64,000 bases of DNA from Bradyrhizobium sp. BR13661 (lineage in GTDB: Bacteria; Pseudomonadota; Alphaproteobacteria; Rhizobiales; Xanthobacteraceae): positions 1-64,000 of the forward strand of contig NZ_JARXWB010000017.1 in NCBI RefSeq assembly GCF_029892425.1, written 5' to 3'. Positions within the stretch are counted from its first letter, which is position 1. The number at the start of each line of letters is the position of its first letter. Made by a program: the position numbers and the translations under genes. The notes beneath the pieces were generated by a model, which searched no databases, was not told the DNA's origin, and saw nothing but the letters and a program-made list of their open reading frames with translations. Below, one piece after another: positions 42,381 to 51,344 of this stretch.

Positions 42381-42791
42381 ATGCCGGTGAAGGTTCAGGC
42401 GCTCGATCACCTCGTCATCAACGTCGCCGACGTCGCAGTTACCACCGAGTGGTACCGCAAAATCCTCGGCATGGAAGTGAGGGTGTTCGACCCCGGCGGC
42501 GGCAAAGCGCCGCGGACCTCGCTTCAATTTGGTCAACAGAAGATCAATGTCCGCCCGCGTGACGCCGACAAGGCGGAGTGGTTCACCGCGGACCACCAGA
42601 CGGCCGGCAGCGAGGATCTTTGCTTCCTCACCTCGGCCACACCGGACGAAGTCGTGGCGCATTTGCAGGCAAACGGCGTCGCGATCGAGGAAGGCCCGGT
42701 TCGCAAGCAAGGCGCCCGCGGCACGCTGCGCTCGGTCTATTGCCGGGATCCGGACGGGAGCCTGATCGAGATTTCGTCGTACGAGGATTAG
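42381..42791 (+). CDS. VOC (glyoxalase/bleomycin-resistance) family protein
   Basis: 136 residues; AAAGGATAAGGC precedes the ATG. Two beta-alpha-beta-beta-beta units: LDHLVINVADVAVTTEWYRKILGMEV and FLTSATPDEVVAHLQANGV ... RSVYCRDPDGSLIEISSYE. The metal-ligand pattern (His11-like in DHLV, Glu in LIEIS) is present. Substrate unknown. Divergent from the TctC gene. Confidence 0.9.
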   Translation: MPVKVQALDHLVINVADVAVTTEWYRKILGMEVRVFDPGGGKAPRTSLQFGQQKINVRPRDADKAEWFTADHQTAGSEDLCFLTSATPDEVVAHLQANGVAIEEGPVRKQGARGTLRSVYCRDPDGSLIEISSYED

Positions 42792-42820
42792 CGAGCCCAC
42801 AACCTGCCACACGCTCCATC

Positions 42821-42899
42821 GTCATGCCCGGGCTTGTCCCGGGCATCCACGTTCTTCGTGCGGCGAGGCGTGGATGGCCGGGTCGAGCCCGGCCATGAC
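42821..42899. repeat. Palindromic repeat element
   Basis: GTCATGCCCGGGC at the left and GAGCCCGGCCATGAC at the right frame a pair of hairpins, one with CCCGGGCTTGTCCCGGG. It belongs to the same class of dispersed elements as those at 44616 and 51232 and lies between VOC and acyl-CoA synthetase genes. Confidence 0.75.
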
Positions 42900-43029
42900 G
42901 GAGAGTGAGCGCGCGGGTCACGCACCACCGCATGGGTTTCCCGATTTGCGCCCGGCGCCATCCGGTGGCAGGAAGACGCAATCATCAAGAGCCAGCCGCC
43001 ATCAAGATGCAGGCTGCACGGGAGGATTC

Positions 43030-44610
43030 ATGGCCATCCAACAAACTAACGCCGGTGTCGTAAGCCCGTTCGACGGGCTCGACGTGCCATGGCTGCTCAA
43101 GATGCGCGCCGAGGTGCGCCGTGATCATCCGTTCCTGATCTGGGCGCCGTTCGATGCGCCGGCGCGGCTCTGGAGCTATGGCGCGTTTCACGAGCGGGTC
43201 GGTGCGCTCGCGGCGGGGCTCGTCAAGCGCGGCGTGAGGCCGGGCGAGTACGTGCTCATTCACCTGGACAATTGCATCGAGGCATTGCTGGCCTGGTTTG
43301 CCTGTGTCGAGCTCGGCGCGATCGCGGTGACCACCAACACCCGCTCTGCGCCGGCGGAGATCGAATATTTTGCCGACCATTGCGGCGCGGTCGCAGCGAT
43401 CACGCAACCGGCCTATGCGGAGATCGTCGCGCAGAACTGCCGCAACATTCGCTGGATGGCGGTAACGTCACACGACGCAGGCGCTGCGACCGCGCAAGCG
43501 GTCGCGCGCGGCGACAGTTTTGATGCGCTGTTCGCCGACAGCGCCGATCGCCCCAGGCGCGCGACCGATCCACTCGCGCCATGCAGCGTGCAGTACACGT
43601 CCGGCACGACATCGCGCCCAAAGGCGGTGCTCTGGACCCACGCCAATGCGCTGTGGGGCGCCAAGATCAACGCCGCGCATGAGGATTTGCATGCAAGCGA
43701 CGTGCACCAGACTTATCTGCCGCTGTTCCACACCAATGCGCTGGCCTATTCCATGCTGGCGACGCTGTGGGTCGGAGGATCTTGCGTGATCCAGCCGCGC
43801 TTTTCCGCGAGCCGATTCTGGGGCGTGGCGCGCGAGCACGGGTCGACCTGGACCTCGACGATTCCGTTCTGCATGAAAGCCCTGCTCGAGCAGGAGATCC
43901 CGAAAGATCACAAATTCCGCCTTTGGGGCTCGGCGATCAATGAGCCGCCACCCTTTGCGGCGTTCGGCGTCAAGATCATCGGCTGGTGGGGCATGACCGA
44001 GACCATTACCCACGGCATCATCGGTGAAGTCGACCAGCCCAACATCCCGATGTCGATCGGGCGTGCCGCGCCGGAATATCAGATCCGCATCACCGACGAT
44101 GACGGGCGGCCGACCGCGGTCGGCGACACCGGCAATCTCGCGATCAAGGGCATCCCCGGGCTCACGCTGTTCGCCGAATATCTGCACAACGAGAAGGCGA
44201 CGCGCGAGAGCTTTGACGAGCACGGCTTCTTCCTCACCGGCGACCGCGTCGAACGGCTGGAGAACGGCTTCATCAAGTTCGGCGACCGCGCCAAGGACAT
44301 GCTGAAGGTCGGCGGCGAAAACGTCGCGGCGTCCGAGATCGAGCAGGTGATCGCCGTCGTTCCCGGCGTGCGCGAGGCGGCCGTGGTGGCGAAGAAGCAT
44401 CCGATGCTGGACGAAGTGCCCGTCGTCTTCATCATCCCGCATGGCGGCGTTGCGGGCGCGCCGCCGGACCTTCAGGACCGCGTGATGGCGGCCTGCCGCA
44501 AGAGCCTTGCCGATTTCAAGGTGCCGCGCGAGATCAGGCTCGTCGACGACATGCCGCGCTCGACCCTGGAGAAGGTGGCGAAGGCCGAGTTGCGGAAGAT
44601 GGTGGGGTGA
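43030..44610 (+). CDS. Acyl-CoA synthetase / AMP-binding enzyme
   Basis: 526 residues from the ATG at 43030 (GGGAGGATTC upstream). ANL-superfamily motifs: VQYTSGTTSRPKAVLWTHAN (P-loop), ETITHG after GWWGMT, LTGDRVERLENGFIKFGDRAKDMLKVGGENVAASEIE, and a C-terminal STLEKVAKAELRKM with the catalytic Lys. The enzyme activates a carboxylic acid through an acyl-AMP and forms a CoA thioester. The P-loop has SRPK where most have GxPK. Substrate cannot be told. Confidence 0.92.
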   Translation: MAIQQTNAGVVSPFDGLDVPWLLKMRAEVRRDHPFLIWAPFDAPARLWSYGAFHERVGALAAGLVKRGVRPGEYVLIHLDNCIEALLAWFACVELGAIAVTTNTRSAPAEIEYFADHCGAVAAITQPAYAEIVAQNCRNIRWMAVTSHDAGAATAQAVARGDSFDALFADSADRPRRATDPLAPCSVQYTSGTTSRPKAVLWTHANALWGAKINAAHEDLHASDVHQTYLPLFHTNALAYSMLATLWVGGSCVIQPRFSASRFWGVAREHGSTWTSTIPFCMKALLEQEIPKDHKFRLWGSAINEPPPFAAFGVKIIGWWGMTETITHGIIGEVDQPNIPMSIGRAAPEYQIRITDDDGRPTAVGDTGNLAIKGIPGLTLFAEYLHNEKATRESFDEHGFFLTGDRVERLENGFIKFGDRAKDMLKVGGENVAASEIEQVIAVVPGVREAAVVAKKHPMLDEVPVVFIIPHGGVAGAPPDLQDRVMAACRKSLADFKVPREIRLVDDMPRSTLEKVAKAELRKMVG

Positions 44611-44615
44611 CCACT

Positions 44616-44693
44616 GTCGTTCCGGGGCGGTGCAGAGCACCGAACCCGGAACCTCGAGATTCCGGGTTAGCGCTTCGCGCGCCCCGGAATGAC
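44616..44693. repeat. Palindromic repeat element between convergent genes
   Basis: GTCGTTCCGGGGCG (left) and CGCCCCGGAATGAC (right) are near-complementary and enclose CCGGAACCTCGAGATTCCGG, another hairpin. It fills the gap between the convergent acyl-CoA synthetase and HD-GYP genes and may terminate both. Confidence 0.75.
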
Positions 44694-44704
44694 GGGCTAA
44701 ATTG

Positions 44705-45799
44705 TCAGAACGATCCCAGCGCCACGGGCCGGAACGCCTGCAGCAGCTGCTGGTCCAGCTTGCCGCCCATGCCTTCCATCATCGTGAAGGCACGCTCGTG
44801 CGTGAAGGGCATGCGGTAGGCCCGCTTCTCCACCAAGGCGGCATAGATATCGACGATCGTCGTCAGGCGCACGATGTCGCTGATCTGGTTCGACGACAGG
44901 CCGTTCGGATAGCCGCTGCCGTCGAGGAATTCGTGGTGATGCAGCACGACATCGAGCATCTCCGGCGGGAAACCGCCTTGCGCGGCGAGCGCATCATAGC
45001 CGCGGCGCGGATGCTGGCGGACTTCGGCCATTTCCTCGTCGGTGAGCTTGCCGGCCTTGTCGAGCAGCGCGGAGGGAACGAAGGCCTTGCCGACGTCGTG
45101 CAGCAGGGCGGCGCGGGTCAGGCGACGCTGGTCGTCCTCGCGCATGCCCAGATGCTGGGCGAACGACACCGCAAAGCCGGTGACGAACAAGCAGTGCCTG
45201 TAACTGCCGACATGGTGGCAGCCGACGGTGGTGAGCCATTCGCGCAGCGAGGAGTGCTTGATCGCCTTCAGGATCTTGTTCTCGGCGGCGATGACGTCGT
45301 CGAAGGTCAAGGGCACGCCGAGCGGCAGCTTCTCGAACATCTTCTTCAGCACCGCATGCGCCGCCTCGACGCCGCGGTTGAGTGTCTTGCCGCGATCGGT
45401 CGCGTCATAGGTCGCGGTGTCCGGAAACGCGGCGCGGATGCGCTGCAGGATCGCCTCGGGCTGCAGCGGCCGCGAGATGGTGTCGGTGGCGCCAAGCGCC
45501 CAGGCCTGCATGGTGCCGTGATGCAGCGCGTCGGCCAGCACGAACAGCCGCGGCATCGCGCGATAGGCGTCGCCGCGCAGCTTGTTGCGCACGCGCTGCA
45601 CACTCTCGGGCGAACGCAGGTTGATGTCGACGACGAGGCCGGAGAGATCGCGCGACGGCTGCTCCGGGATCTCCTGCGTCGTCACGGTCGAGACATCGCC
45701 GACCGCCTTGAGGATGCTGGCGAGCTCCGTGCTCGCATCGCTCCGGTCGGAGGCGAGCAGAAGCCGGCGTTTGGCGGCGGATTTGGCTGGCGCGTTCAT
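44705..45799 (-). CDS. HD-GYP domain phosphohydrolase with receiver-like N-terminus
   Basis: 364 residues. Residues ~10-125 look like a receiver domain with the expected Asp in GLVVDINLRS, though other acidic positions are weak, so phosphorylation is uncertain. The C-terminal part is HD-GYP: LLHDVGKAFVPSALLDK, HPRRGYDAL, VLHHHEFLDGSGYPNGLS, SDIVRLTTIVDIYAALVEKRAYR. The intact HDVGK and HHEFLDGSGYP indicate an active c-di-GMP phosphodiesterase. A structured element lies upstream of its start. Confidence 0.92.
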   Translation of the reverse strand: MNAPAKSAAKRRLLLASDRSDASTELASILKAVGDVSTVTTQEIPEQPSRDLSGLVVDINLRSPESVQRVRNKLRGDAYRAMPRLFVLADALHHGTMQAWALGATDTISRPLQPEAILQRIRAAFPDTATYDATDRGKTLNRGVEAAHAVLKKMFEKLPLGVPLTFDDVIAAENKILKAIKHSSLREWLTTVGCHHVGSYRHCLFVTGFAVSFAQHLGMREDDQRRLTRAALLHDVGKAFVPSALLDKAGKLTDEEMAEVRQHPRRGYDALAAQGGFPPEMLDVVLHHHEFLDGSGYPNGLSSNQISDIVRLTTIVDIYAALVEKRAYRMPFTHERAFTMMEGMGGKLDQQLLQAFRPVALGSF

Positions 45800-45842
45800 G
45801 GCTTCCCCAAAAGCACGGGAGTGTATTTGGCGTCAGCCTAAG

Positions 45843-45907
45843 CCGGATCAGGTTCTCCGGCCCTTAAGAGGTGTGCTCAACGGAACCTACCGGAATTGCG
45901 CGCAATT
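45843..45907. other. Compact structured element (nested/pseudoknot-like repeats) upstream of the HD-GYP gene
   Basis: Plus strand: CCGGA (45843-45847), loop TCAGGTTC, TCCGG (45856-45860). The loop AGGTTC (45850-45855) is complementary to GAACCT at 45883-45888, which would give a pseudoknot or an alternative fold. A perfect 14-bp palindrome AATTGCGCGCAATT (45894-45907) follows. On the minus strand it would be in the HD-GYP leader and contains GAACCTGATCCGG, as in the 3' core of TPP riboswitches, but the remaining TPP elements are poor. Confidence 0.45.
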
Positions 45908-46000
45908 TTACGGATCATGATTCCGGCCAAACGGCGAAAACAACCCCATGCACAGTAGACGAGTCACTGATGACAAAGGGGATTTCAGCCCCGCTGTCGT

Positions 46001-46111
46001 CGCCCGGCCAAGTGCGCAATTGCGCACTAGGACCGGGCGACCCAGTACGCCGAGACGCGGCGGCAGGAATCGAGAGGCCGCGGCGTACTGGATGCCCCAC
46101 TTTCGCGGGGC
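46001..46111. repeat. Composite palindromic repeat element
   Basis: Contains a perfect 18-bp palindrome AGTGCGCAATTGCGCACT (46011-46028) inside CGCCCGG (46001-46007)/CCGGGCG (46033-46039), then CCAGTACGCCG (46042-46052) with CGGCGTACTGG (46081-46091), and GCCCC/GGGGC (46094-46111). No gene lies in 45800-46205 apart from this and the element at 45843. Confidence 0.7.
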
Positions 46112-46205
46112 ATGACAGCGAGGGTGTGGAAGCGGCTCCCCAAAAAGAAAATCCGCCGGAGGTGGCCCTCCGGCGGATCGTCTCGCGTCACATTTGCAGC
46201 CCAGT

Positions 46206-48500
46206 CTACGCCTTCATCGCCCCCTTCACGGCTTCCGCCGTGATCGGCAGCGCCCGGACGCGGGCGCCGGAGGCGTTGAAGATGGCGTTGCCGATGGCGG
46301 GTGCCACCACCGTCACCGCGGGCTCGCCGACGCCGGTGGCCTTCTCGCCATTGGCGATCACGGCGACCGCGACCTCCGGCATCTGGCTCATGCGGAGCGG
46401 CCTGTAGCCATCGAAGTTGGTCTGTTCGATGCCACCGTCCTTCAGCGTCGCCTTCTCATACATCGCCAGCGACAGGCCCCACAGCGCCGCACCCTCGACC
46501 TGGGCGCGGATGTTGTCGGGATGCACCTGCGTGCCGACATCGGTTGCGACCGTGAGCTTCTTCACGGTCACCTCGCCCGAGGGCGCCACAGCGACGTGCG
46601 CAACGCAAGCGGTCCAGCTTGCGGTCGCACGTTCCTGCGACGACACGCAGGCGACGCCCATGCCCTCACCCTTCGGCAGTTTCTTGGTGCCGTAGCCGGC
46701 GAGGCCCATTGCAGCGAGCAGCGTGTTGCGCAGCCGCTGCGCGCCACCCTCGTTCTTGCCGGCGCCGTCGAGCAGCGAGATGCGGAATTGCGCCGGATCC
46801 TTGCCGGTCGCCGCCGCGATCTCGTCGATCATGCTTTCGACCGCCCAGAAGGTCCAACCCGGCGCCACCGAGCGGAGCTGACCCGACGGGGTGGCGTTGT
46901 GCGCCATCTCGTTCTTGATCGCGCGCACATTGTGGTTCGGCACGGTGTAGAAGAAGTCCGAACCGTTCACCGTGAACGCGTCGAGCGGGCCCTTCTTGTC
47001 GACCGAAGGCGACAGGAAGTCGGGGATACCCCAGCGTTGGGTCGGCCAGGCCGAGACAACGTCGTGGCTGAGCGCAACGAGCTTGCCGTCGCCGTCCACG
47101 CCGGCCTTTACTTTTTGATAGGTGAGCGGACGCGAGAAATCCATCGTCATGTCGTTCTCGCGCGAGTAGATCACCTTCACCGGCTTGCCCACGGCCTTTG
47201 CCGCCTGCACCGCCGGCACCATCATGTCGGCATCGAGCCTGCGGCCGAAACCGCCGCCGAGCCACATCTGGTGCATGACGACGAACTTCGGATCGATCCC
47301 GGCAGCACCCGCCGCAATCGCGCCGGAGCGCGTCGCAAACTGGTTGCCGGAATAGATGTGCAGGATTTCGCCCTTGAACTCCGCGGTGGCGTTCATCGGC
47401 TCCATCGGCGCGTGGATGTTGATGCTGGTGGTGTATTCCGCCTCCAGCACCTTGGCCGCCGAACCGAGGGCGGCTCCGACATCACCGTCCTTGACGAAGA
47501 ACTGGCCGGAATCGTCGAGCTTCTGAAGCCGCTTGGCCTCATCGAGCAGCGACTGGCTCGACAGCTTTGCGTTCGGACCACCGTCATAGCTGATCTTCAG
47601 CGCCGCCGCGGCCTTCTTGGCGTTGGCATAGGTGCTCGCGACCGCAACCACCCAGCCCGTCGTGGTCTGGGTCTTGTCGTCGAGAGTGACGGCCTTGATG
47701 AAGCCCGGCACCTTCTTCGCTTCGCTGTCATCGACCGATTTCACCGTGGCGCCGTAGCGCACCGGCGGCGTGACGATCGCGCCATAGGCCATGCCCGGAA
47801 TCATCACGTCCATGCCGTATTTGGCCGTGCCGTTGGTCTTGGAGGGAATGTCGATCTGCGGCACCGACACGCCGATCATGGTGTATTGATCCGGCGTCTT
47901 CAGCTTGATCGCCTTCAACTCGTCCGGCGTGAAGGTCTTGGTCACCTTTCCGCTCTTGACGATGTCAGCGAAGCTCATCGACTTCTTGGACTTTGGATGC
48001 ATGACCATGGAGTCGCGCACGACCAGCTCGTCCTTGAAGTAAGGCGGCAGGCCCATGGCGGCCGCCGCGCCTTCCGTCAGCGCCATGCGCCCGGCGGCCC
48101 CCGCCCGGCTCATCGCGTCGAAGTTCATCATGGTCGACCAGCTGCCGCCGGTGATCTGCGCACCGAGCACCGGATCGTTGAACTTCGGATCGTTGGAGGC
48201 GAGGTTGACCCGCATGTCGCTCCACTTCGCGCCGAGCTCTTCGCAGACGATCTGCGCCATGGTGGAGGCGATGTGCTGGCCCATGTCGGCCTTGCCGCAG
48301 GTCACGGTGACGAGGCCGTCCGGCGAGATCGCGTACCAGACGCTCGGCTCGAAATTGGCGGGCGCTGCAGCGAGCGCTTCACCGATGCCGGGGACGCCGG
48401 CATAGCCGAGCACGAGACCGGTCGCGGCCGTGCCGACCAGGAATGAACGGCGGCTGAGGTCGGTCGTTTCGGGTGTGATGTTCTTCACGTGCTTGTTCAT
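46206..48500 (-). CDS. Molybdopterin-binding subunit of a xanthine-dehydrogenase-family hydroxylase (IorB-like)
   Basis: 764 residues from the ATG at 48500 (CCGGAGGCCCAC upstream). A twin-arginine signal is visible (DLSRRSFLVGTAATGLVLG), so the enzyme is exported folded. Motifs of the Mo-hydroxylase large subunit: WYAISPDGLVTVTCGKADMGQH, LGAQITGGSWSTMMNFD, HQMWLGGGFGRRLDADM, GLSLAMYEKATLKDGGIEQTNFDGY and GVGEPAVTVVAPAIGNAI with the catalytic Glu. The fusion order matches isoquinoline 1-oxidoreductase beta. It forms a dimer with the 2Fe-2S subunit upstream. Substrate unknown. No FAD subunit or cytochrome c gene follows. Confidence 0.92.
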   Translation of the reverse strand: MNKHVKNITPETTDLSRRSFLVGTAATGLVLGYAGVPGIGEALAAAPANFEPSVWYAISPDGLVTVTCGKADMGQHIASTMAQIVCEELGAKWSDMRVNLASNDPKFNDPVLGAQITGGSWSTMMNFDAMSRAGAAGRMALTEGAAAAMGLPPYFKDELVVRDSMVMHPKSKKSMSFADIVKSGKVTKTFTPDELKAIKLKTPDQYTMIGVSVPQIDIPSKTNGTAKYGMDVMIPGMAYGAIVTPPVRYGATVKSVDDSEAKKVPGFIKAVTLDDKTQTTTGWVVAVASTYANAKKAAAALKISYDGGPNAKLSSQSLLDEAKRLQKLDDSGQFFVKDGDVGAALGSAAKVLEAEYTTSINIHAPMEPMNATAEFKGEILHIYSGNQFATRSGAIAAGAAGIDPKFVVMHQMWLGGGFGRRLDADMMVPAVQAAKAVGKPVKVIYSRENDMTMDFSRPLTYQKVKAGVDGDGKLVALSHDVVSAWPTQRWGIPDFLSPSVDKKGPLDAFTVNGSDFFYTVPNHNVRAIKNEMAHNATPSGQLRSVAPGWTFWAVESMIDEIAAATGKDPAQFRISLLDGAGKNEGGAQRLRNTLLAAMGLAGYGTKKLPKGEGMGVACVSSQERATASWTACVAHVAVAPSGEVTVKKLTVATDVGTQVHPDNIRAQVEGAALWGLSLAMYEKATLKDGGIEQTNFDGYRPLRMSQMPEVAVAVIANGEKATGVGEPAVTVVAPAIGNAIFNASGARVRALPITAEAVKGAMKA

Positions 48501-48988
48501 GTGGGCCTCCGGTCGTTGCCGGCGGCGGATGCGGTGCGCATCTCGGTGGCCGCACGCATGATGGCCTTCTGGATCCGCGAATAGGTCATGCAACGGCAGA
48601 GATTGCCGTCCATATGTGCCACGACCTCTTCCTTGGTCGGATTGGCGTTCTTCGCCAGCAGCGACGCCGCCTGCATGATCTGCCCGGACTGGCAGTAACC
48701 GCATTGCGGCACCTGCTCGGCAATCCATGCCTTCTGCAGGGGATGGTCACCCTTGGCGGAAAGGCCTTCAATGGTGGTGATCTTCTTGCCGGCGACGTCG
48801 CCGACCATGGTCTGGCACGAGCGCACGGCTTCGCCGTTGACGTGCACGGTGCAGGCACCGCACAGGCCGGCACCGCAGCCGAATTTCGTGCCGGTCATCT
48901 GCAATTGTTCGCGGATGGCCCAAAGGAGCGGCGTGTCGTTCGCCGCATCCACGGACATACTCCGCCCGTTGATCGTGAGCGTTGGCAT
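48497..48988 (-). CDS. (2Fe-2S) subunit of the molybdenum hydroxylase (IorA-like)
   Basis: 163 residues from the ATG at 48988 (GGGGAAGACGCCT upstream). Plant-type ferredoxin cluster GTKFGCGAGLCGACTVHVNG ... RSCQTMV and C-terminal cluster QCGYCQSGQIMQA ... GNLCRCMTYSRIQKAI. It overlaps the large-subunit gene by four bases (ATGA), so both are made together. It passes electrons from the Mo cofactor to an unknown acceptor. Confidence 0.93.
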   Translation of the reverse strand: MPTLTINGRSMSVDAANDTPLLWAIREQLQMTGTKFGCGAGLCGACTVHVNGEAVRSCQTMVGDVAGKKITTIEGLSAKGDHPLQKAWIAEQVPQCGYCQSGQIMQAASLLAKNANPTKEEVVAHMDGNLCRCMTYSRIQKAIMRAATEMRTASAAGNDRRPT

Positions 48989-49360
48989 AGGCGTCTTCCC
49001 CTGCCGGTGCATGAAGCCGCTTACGGCGGCAACTTGATATGACGGACGCCCACCGGGCTGGCGTCCGTCTTGCGCGCGAGAATGATCGCGTTCGCGCGCA
49101 GAGGCAAATGCAATTTGGAATCGATCGAAACTATCTCGATATCTGACTGTTGTGCGTTGCGACAACGGCGCTGACGTTAGCGACTGGACACAACAAGACG
49201 ACGCGCTACGCGCACATCCGATCGCAGCGAGGCAGTTTCTTCGAGGTAACTTAGCGAGCTAAGGTGTCTCCGCGAACGCGGACTTCCCTTCTCCCCTTGT
49301 GGGAGAAGGTGCACCATCGTTGTGGTTAGAATAAACAACAAGAAGAAAGAGGCGGAAACA
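48989..49360. promoter_or_regulatory. Divergent promoter region with a hairpin repeat
   Basis: About 370 bases between the Mo-hydroxylase operon and the hydrolase operon. No gene is supported. It holds a hairpin CCTTCTCCC/GGGAGAAGG with a 5-base loop (49287-49309), a member of the CTCTCCC-type repeat class. Promoters for both directions must lie here but I cannot place them confidently. Confidence 0.5.
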
Positions 49361-50152
49361 ATGCCAAGGATCGATCGGGACGGCGTCGGCATCTACTACG
49401 AGGTTCATGGCGACGGGCCGCCGCTGCTGCTCACGCACGGCTATTCCTCGACCTCGGCAATGTGGCACGGTCAGGTCGAGGCGCTCGCGCGCGACCATCA
49501 GCTGATCCTGTGGGACATGCGCGGGCACGGCCAGTCCGACTACCCTGACGATCCCAAAGCCTATAGCGAAGCGCTGACCGTCGGCGACATGGCGGCGATC
49601 CTCGATGCGGTCGGCGCCATCAACGCTGTCATCGGCGGGCTGTCGCTCGGCGGCTACATGTCGCTGGCGTTCTACCGCGCCCATCCGACACGCACGCGCG
49701 CGCTGCTGATCATCGACACAGGCCCCGGCTTCAAGAAGGACGACGCGCGCGAAGCCTGGAACGCGCGTGCGCTCGCCACGGCCGACAAGCTCGATCGCGA
49801 AGGCCTCGATGTGCTGAAAGCGGCCACGCGCGAGCGCGCCACCGCGAGCCATCGCAACGCCAAGGGGCTGGCGCTGGCCGCGCGGGGGATGCTGACCCAG
49901 CGCGATGCCGCGGTGATGGAGCTGTTGCCTGATATAAACGTTCCGTCTCTGATCGTGGTCGGCGCCGACGACACCCCGTTCCTGGCGGCGTCGGACTACA
50001 TGGCGGCAAAAATCCCCGGCGCACAAAAGGTCGTGATCCCCGCGGCCGGACACGCCGTCAACATCGATCAGCCGAAGGCTTTTGTTGACGCGGTGGTGCC
50101 TTTCCTGAAGAACTTGCCGGCATCAACGGTCGGACAGGGATCAGGACGATGA
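49361..50152 (+). CDS. Alpha/beta hydrolase
   Basis: 263 residues from the ATG at 49361 (GAGGCGGAAACA upstream). Hydrolase fold: PPLLLTHGYSSTSAMWHGQ (oxyanion loop), ILWDMRGHGQSDYPDD, nucleophile Ser in GLSLGGYMSLAF, acid Asp in VVGADDTPFL, and His in PAAGHAVNIDQP. No signal peptide. Substrate unknown. The next gene overlaps its stop by four bases. Confidence 0.92.
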   Translation: MPRIDRDGVGIYYEVHGDGPPLLLTHGYSSTSAMWHGQVEALARDHQLILWDMRGHGQSDYPDDPKAYSEALTVGDMAAILDAVGAINAVIGGLSLGGYMSLAFYRAHPTRTRALLIIDTGPGFKKDDAREAWNARALATADKLDREGLDVLKAATRERATASHRNAKGLALAARGMLTQRDAAVMELLPDINVPSLIVVGADDTPFLAASDYMAAKIPGAQKVVIPAAGHAVNIDQPKAFVDAVVPFLKNLPASTVGQGSGR

Positions 50153-50490
50153 GACGGATAATCCTGGCGGCGGGCGCAGCGCTTCTCTCACTGGCGGCGT
50201 CCGCGCAGGCCGAGCCGTTCGGCACGGTGCCGCTGCGCCGTCCCTTCGTCGAGACCTTGTCGAACAACACGCCTCTGGCATTCGGCATGGATGCGGACCA
50301 GACCGCGCGCGCCCTCGGACAGCCCCTGCAATATGTCAAGGGACGGCCGGGCAACGAGATCTATCTCGCCCTTCGCGACCTCGGCGGCAGCGGCCTCGTG
50401 CCGTCCCGCCACCGCCTGTTCCTGCAATTCCGGCATGGACGGCTGGCGGGATGGAAAGAGGATTACGGCGACAACTGGATGTGGGAGTGA
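50149..50490 (+). CDS. Small secreted protein of unknown function
   Basis: 113 residues; ATG overlaps the hydrolase stop (ATGA). Signal peptide RRIILAAGAALLSLAASAQA. The mature part reads FGTVPLRRPFVETLSNNTPLAFGMDADQTARAL, then GNEIYLALRDLGGSG, RHRLFLQFRHGRLAGWKEDYGDNWMWE. This resembles small periplasmic SmpA/OmlA-like proteins in its pattern of a helix followed by strands, but I do not claim the family. Confidence 0.75.
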   Translation: MRRIILAAGAALLSLAASAQAEPFGTVPLRRPFVETLSNNTPLAFGMDADQTARALGQPLQYVKGRPGNEIYLALRDLGGSGLVPSRHRLFLQFRHGRLAGWKEDYGDNWMWE

Positions 50491-50541
50491 GGTGTCACAG
50501 CGAGCCCCCGCATCAACGATCAACCAAGAAGGACAACCCGC

Positions 50542-51213
50542 GTGGGACAAGACATCAAACTGACGGCGTCGGACAATTTCCAGCTGGGCGCCTATCGCGC
50601 CGATCCCGCAGGTCACCCGAAGGGCGCGGTGGTGGTGATCCAGGAGATCTTTGGCGTCAACCATCACATCCGCTCGGTCTGCGACCGCCTCGCCGGCGAA
50701 GGCTATGTTGCGATCGCGCCGTCGATCTTCGACCGCACCACGCCGGGCTTCCAGTCCGGCTATACGCCGGATGAAATCGCCGAAGCGCGCAAGTTCGTCG
50801 CCAATCCGGACTGGGCGGCGATGCTGCGCGACACTCAGGCCGCGATCGATGCAGTGAAGAACGTCGGTCCGGTCGGCATCATCGGCTTTTGCCTTGGCGG
50901 CAGCATCGCCTTTGTCGCGGCGACGCGGCTGTCCGGCCTCAAGGCTGCGATCGGCTATTACGGCGGCGCCGTCGTGCGCTTTGCCGACGAGACGCCGAAG
51001 GTGCCGACGCAACTGCATTTCGGCGAGAACGATGCCGGCATTCCCCTCACCGACGTCGAGACCGTCAAGGCGAAGCGGCCTGACGTCGAGGTCTTCATCT
51101 ATCCCGGCGCCCAGCACGGTTTTCATTGCGACGAGCGGCCGAGCTACGACAAGGCGAGCTCCGACATCGCCTGGCCGCGCAGCATGGCGTTTTTCGCCAA
51201 GCATCTGACATAG
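50542..51213 (+). CDS. Dienelactone hydrolase family protein
   Basis: 223 residues from a GTG at 50542 (AAGAAGGACAACCCGC upstream). Motifs: VVVIQEIFGVNHHIRSVCDRLAGEGY, GIIGFCLGGSIAF with the catalytic Cys, FGENDAGIPL (Asp) and PGAQHGFHCD (His). These enzymes hydrolyse dienelactones or related esters in aromatic catabolism. Third gene in the hydrolase cluster. Confidence 0.92.
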   Translation: MGQDIKLTASDNFQLGAYRADPAGHPKGAVVVIQEIFGVNHHIRSVCDRLAGEGYVAIAPSIFDRTTPGFQSGYTPDEIAEARKFVANPDWAAMLRDTQAAIDAVKNVGPVGIIGFCLGGSIAFVAATRLSGLKAAIGYYGGAVVRFADETPKVPTQLHFGENDAGIPLTDVETVKAKRPDVEVFIYPGAQHGFHCDERPSYDKASSDIAWPRSMAFFAKHLT

Positions 51214-51231
51214 AGCGCGCCTCTCTCCTCC

Positions 51232-51338
51232 GTCATTCCGGGATGCGTCGCGAAGCGGCGCAGGCCCGGAATCCATCAGGCGTCAGAGATGGTGGAGGAA
51301 TGGATTCCGGGCTCGCGCTTCGCGCGCCCCGGAATGAC
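51232..51338. repeat. Palindromic repeat element between convergent genes
   Basis: GTCATTCCGGGATGCG (left) and CGCGCCCCGGAATGAC (right), with nested arms GGCCCGGAATCCAT and ATGGATTCCGGGC. It fills the gap between the DLH gene and the export lipoprotein gene. Similar to the elements at 42821 and 44616. Confidence 0.8.
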
Positions 51339-51344
51339 AGAAAA

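Noticed and set aside
45835..45900. TPP riboswitch
   Set aside because: Only the GAACCTGATC core matches; the CTGAGA and GCG-AGGGA parts and the pairing arms are missing, and the downstream gene is not thiamine-related.
46194..48446. 750-codon open frame opposite the molybdenum hydroxylase gene
   Set aside because: Composition (His/Arg/Gly-rich) and full overlap with a clearly recognised gene mark it as a shadow.
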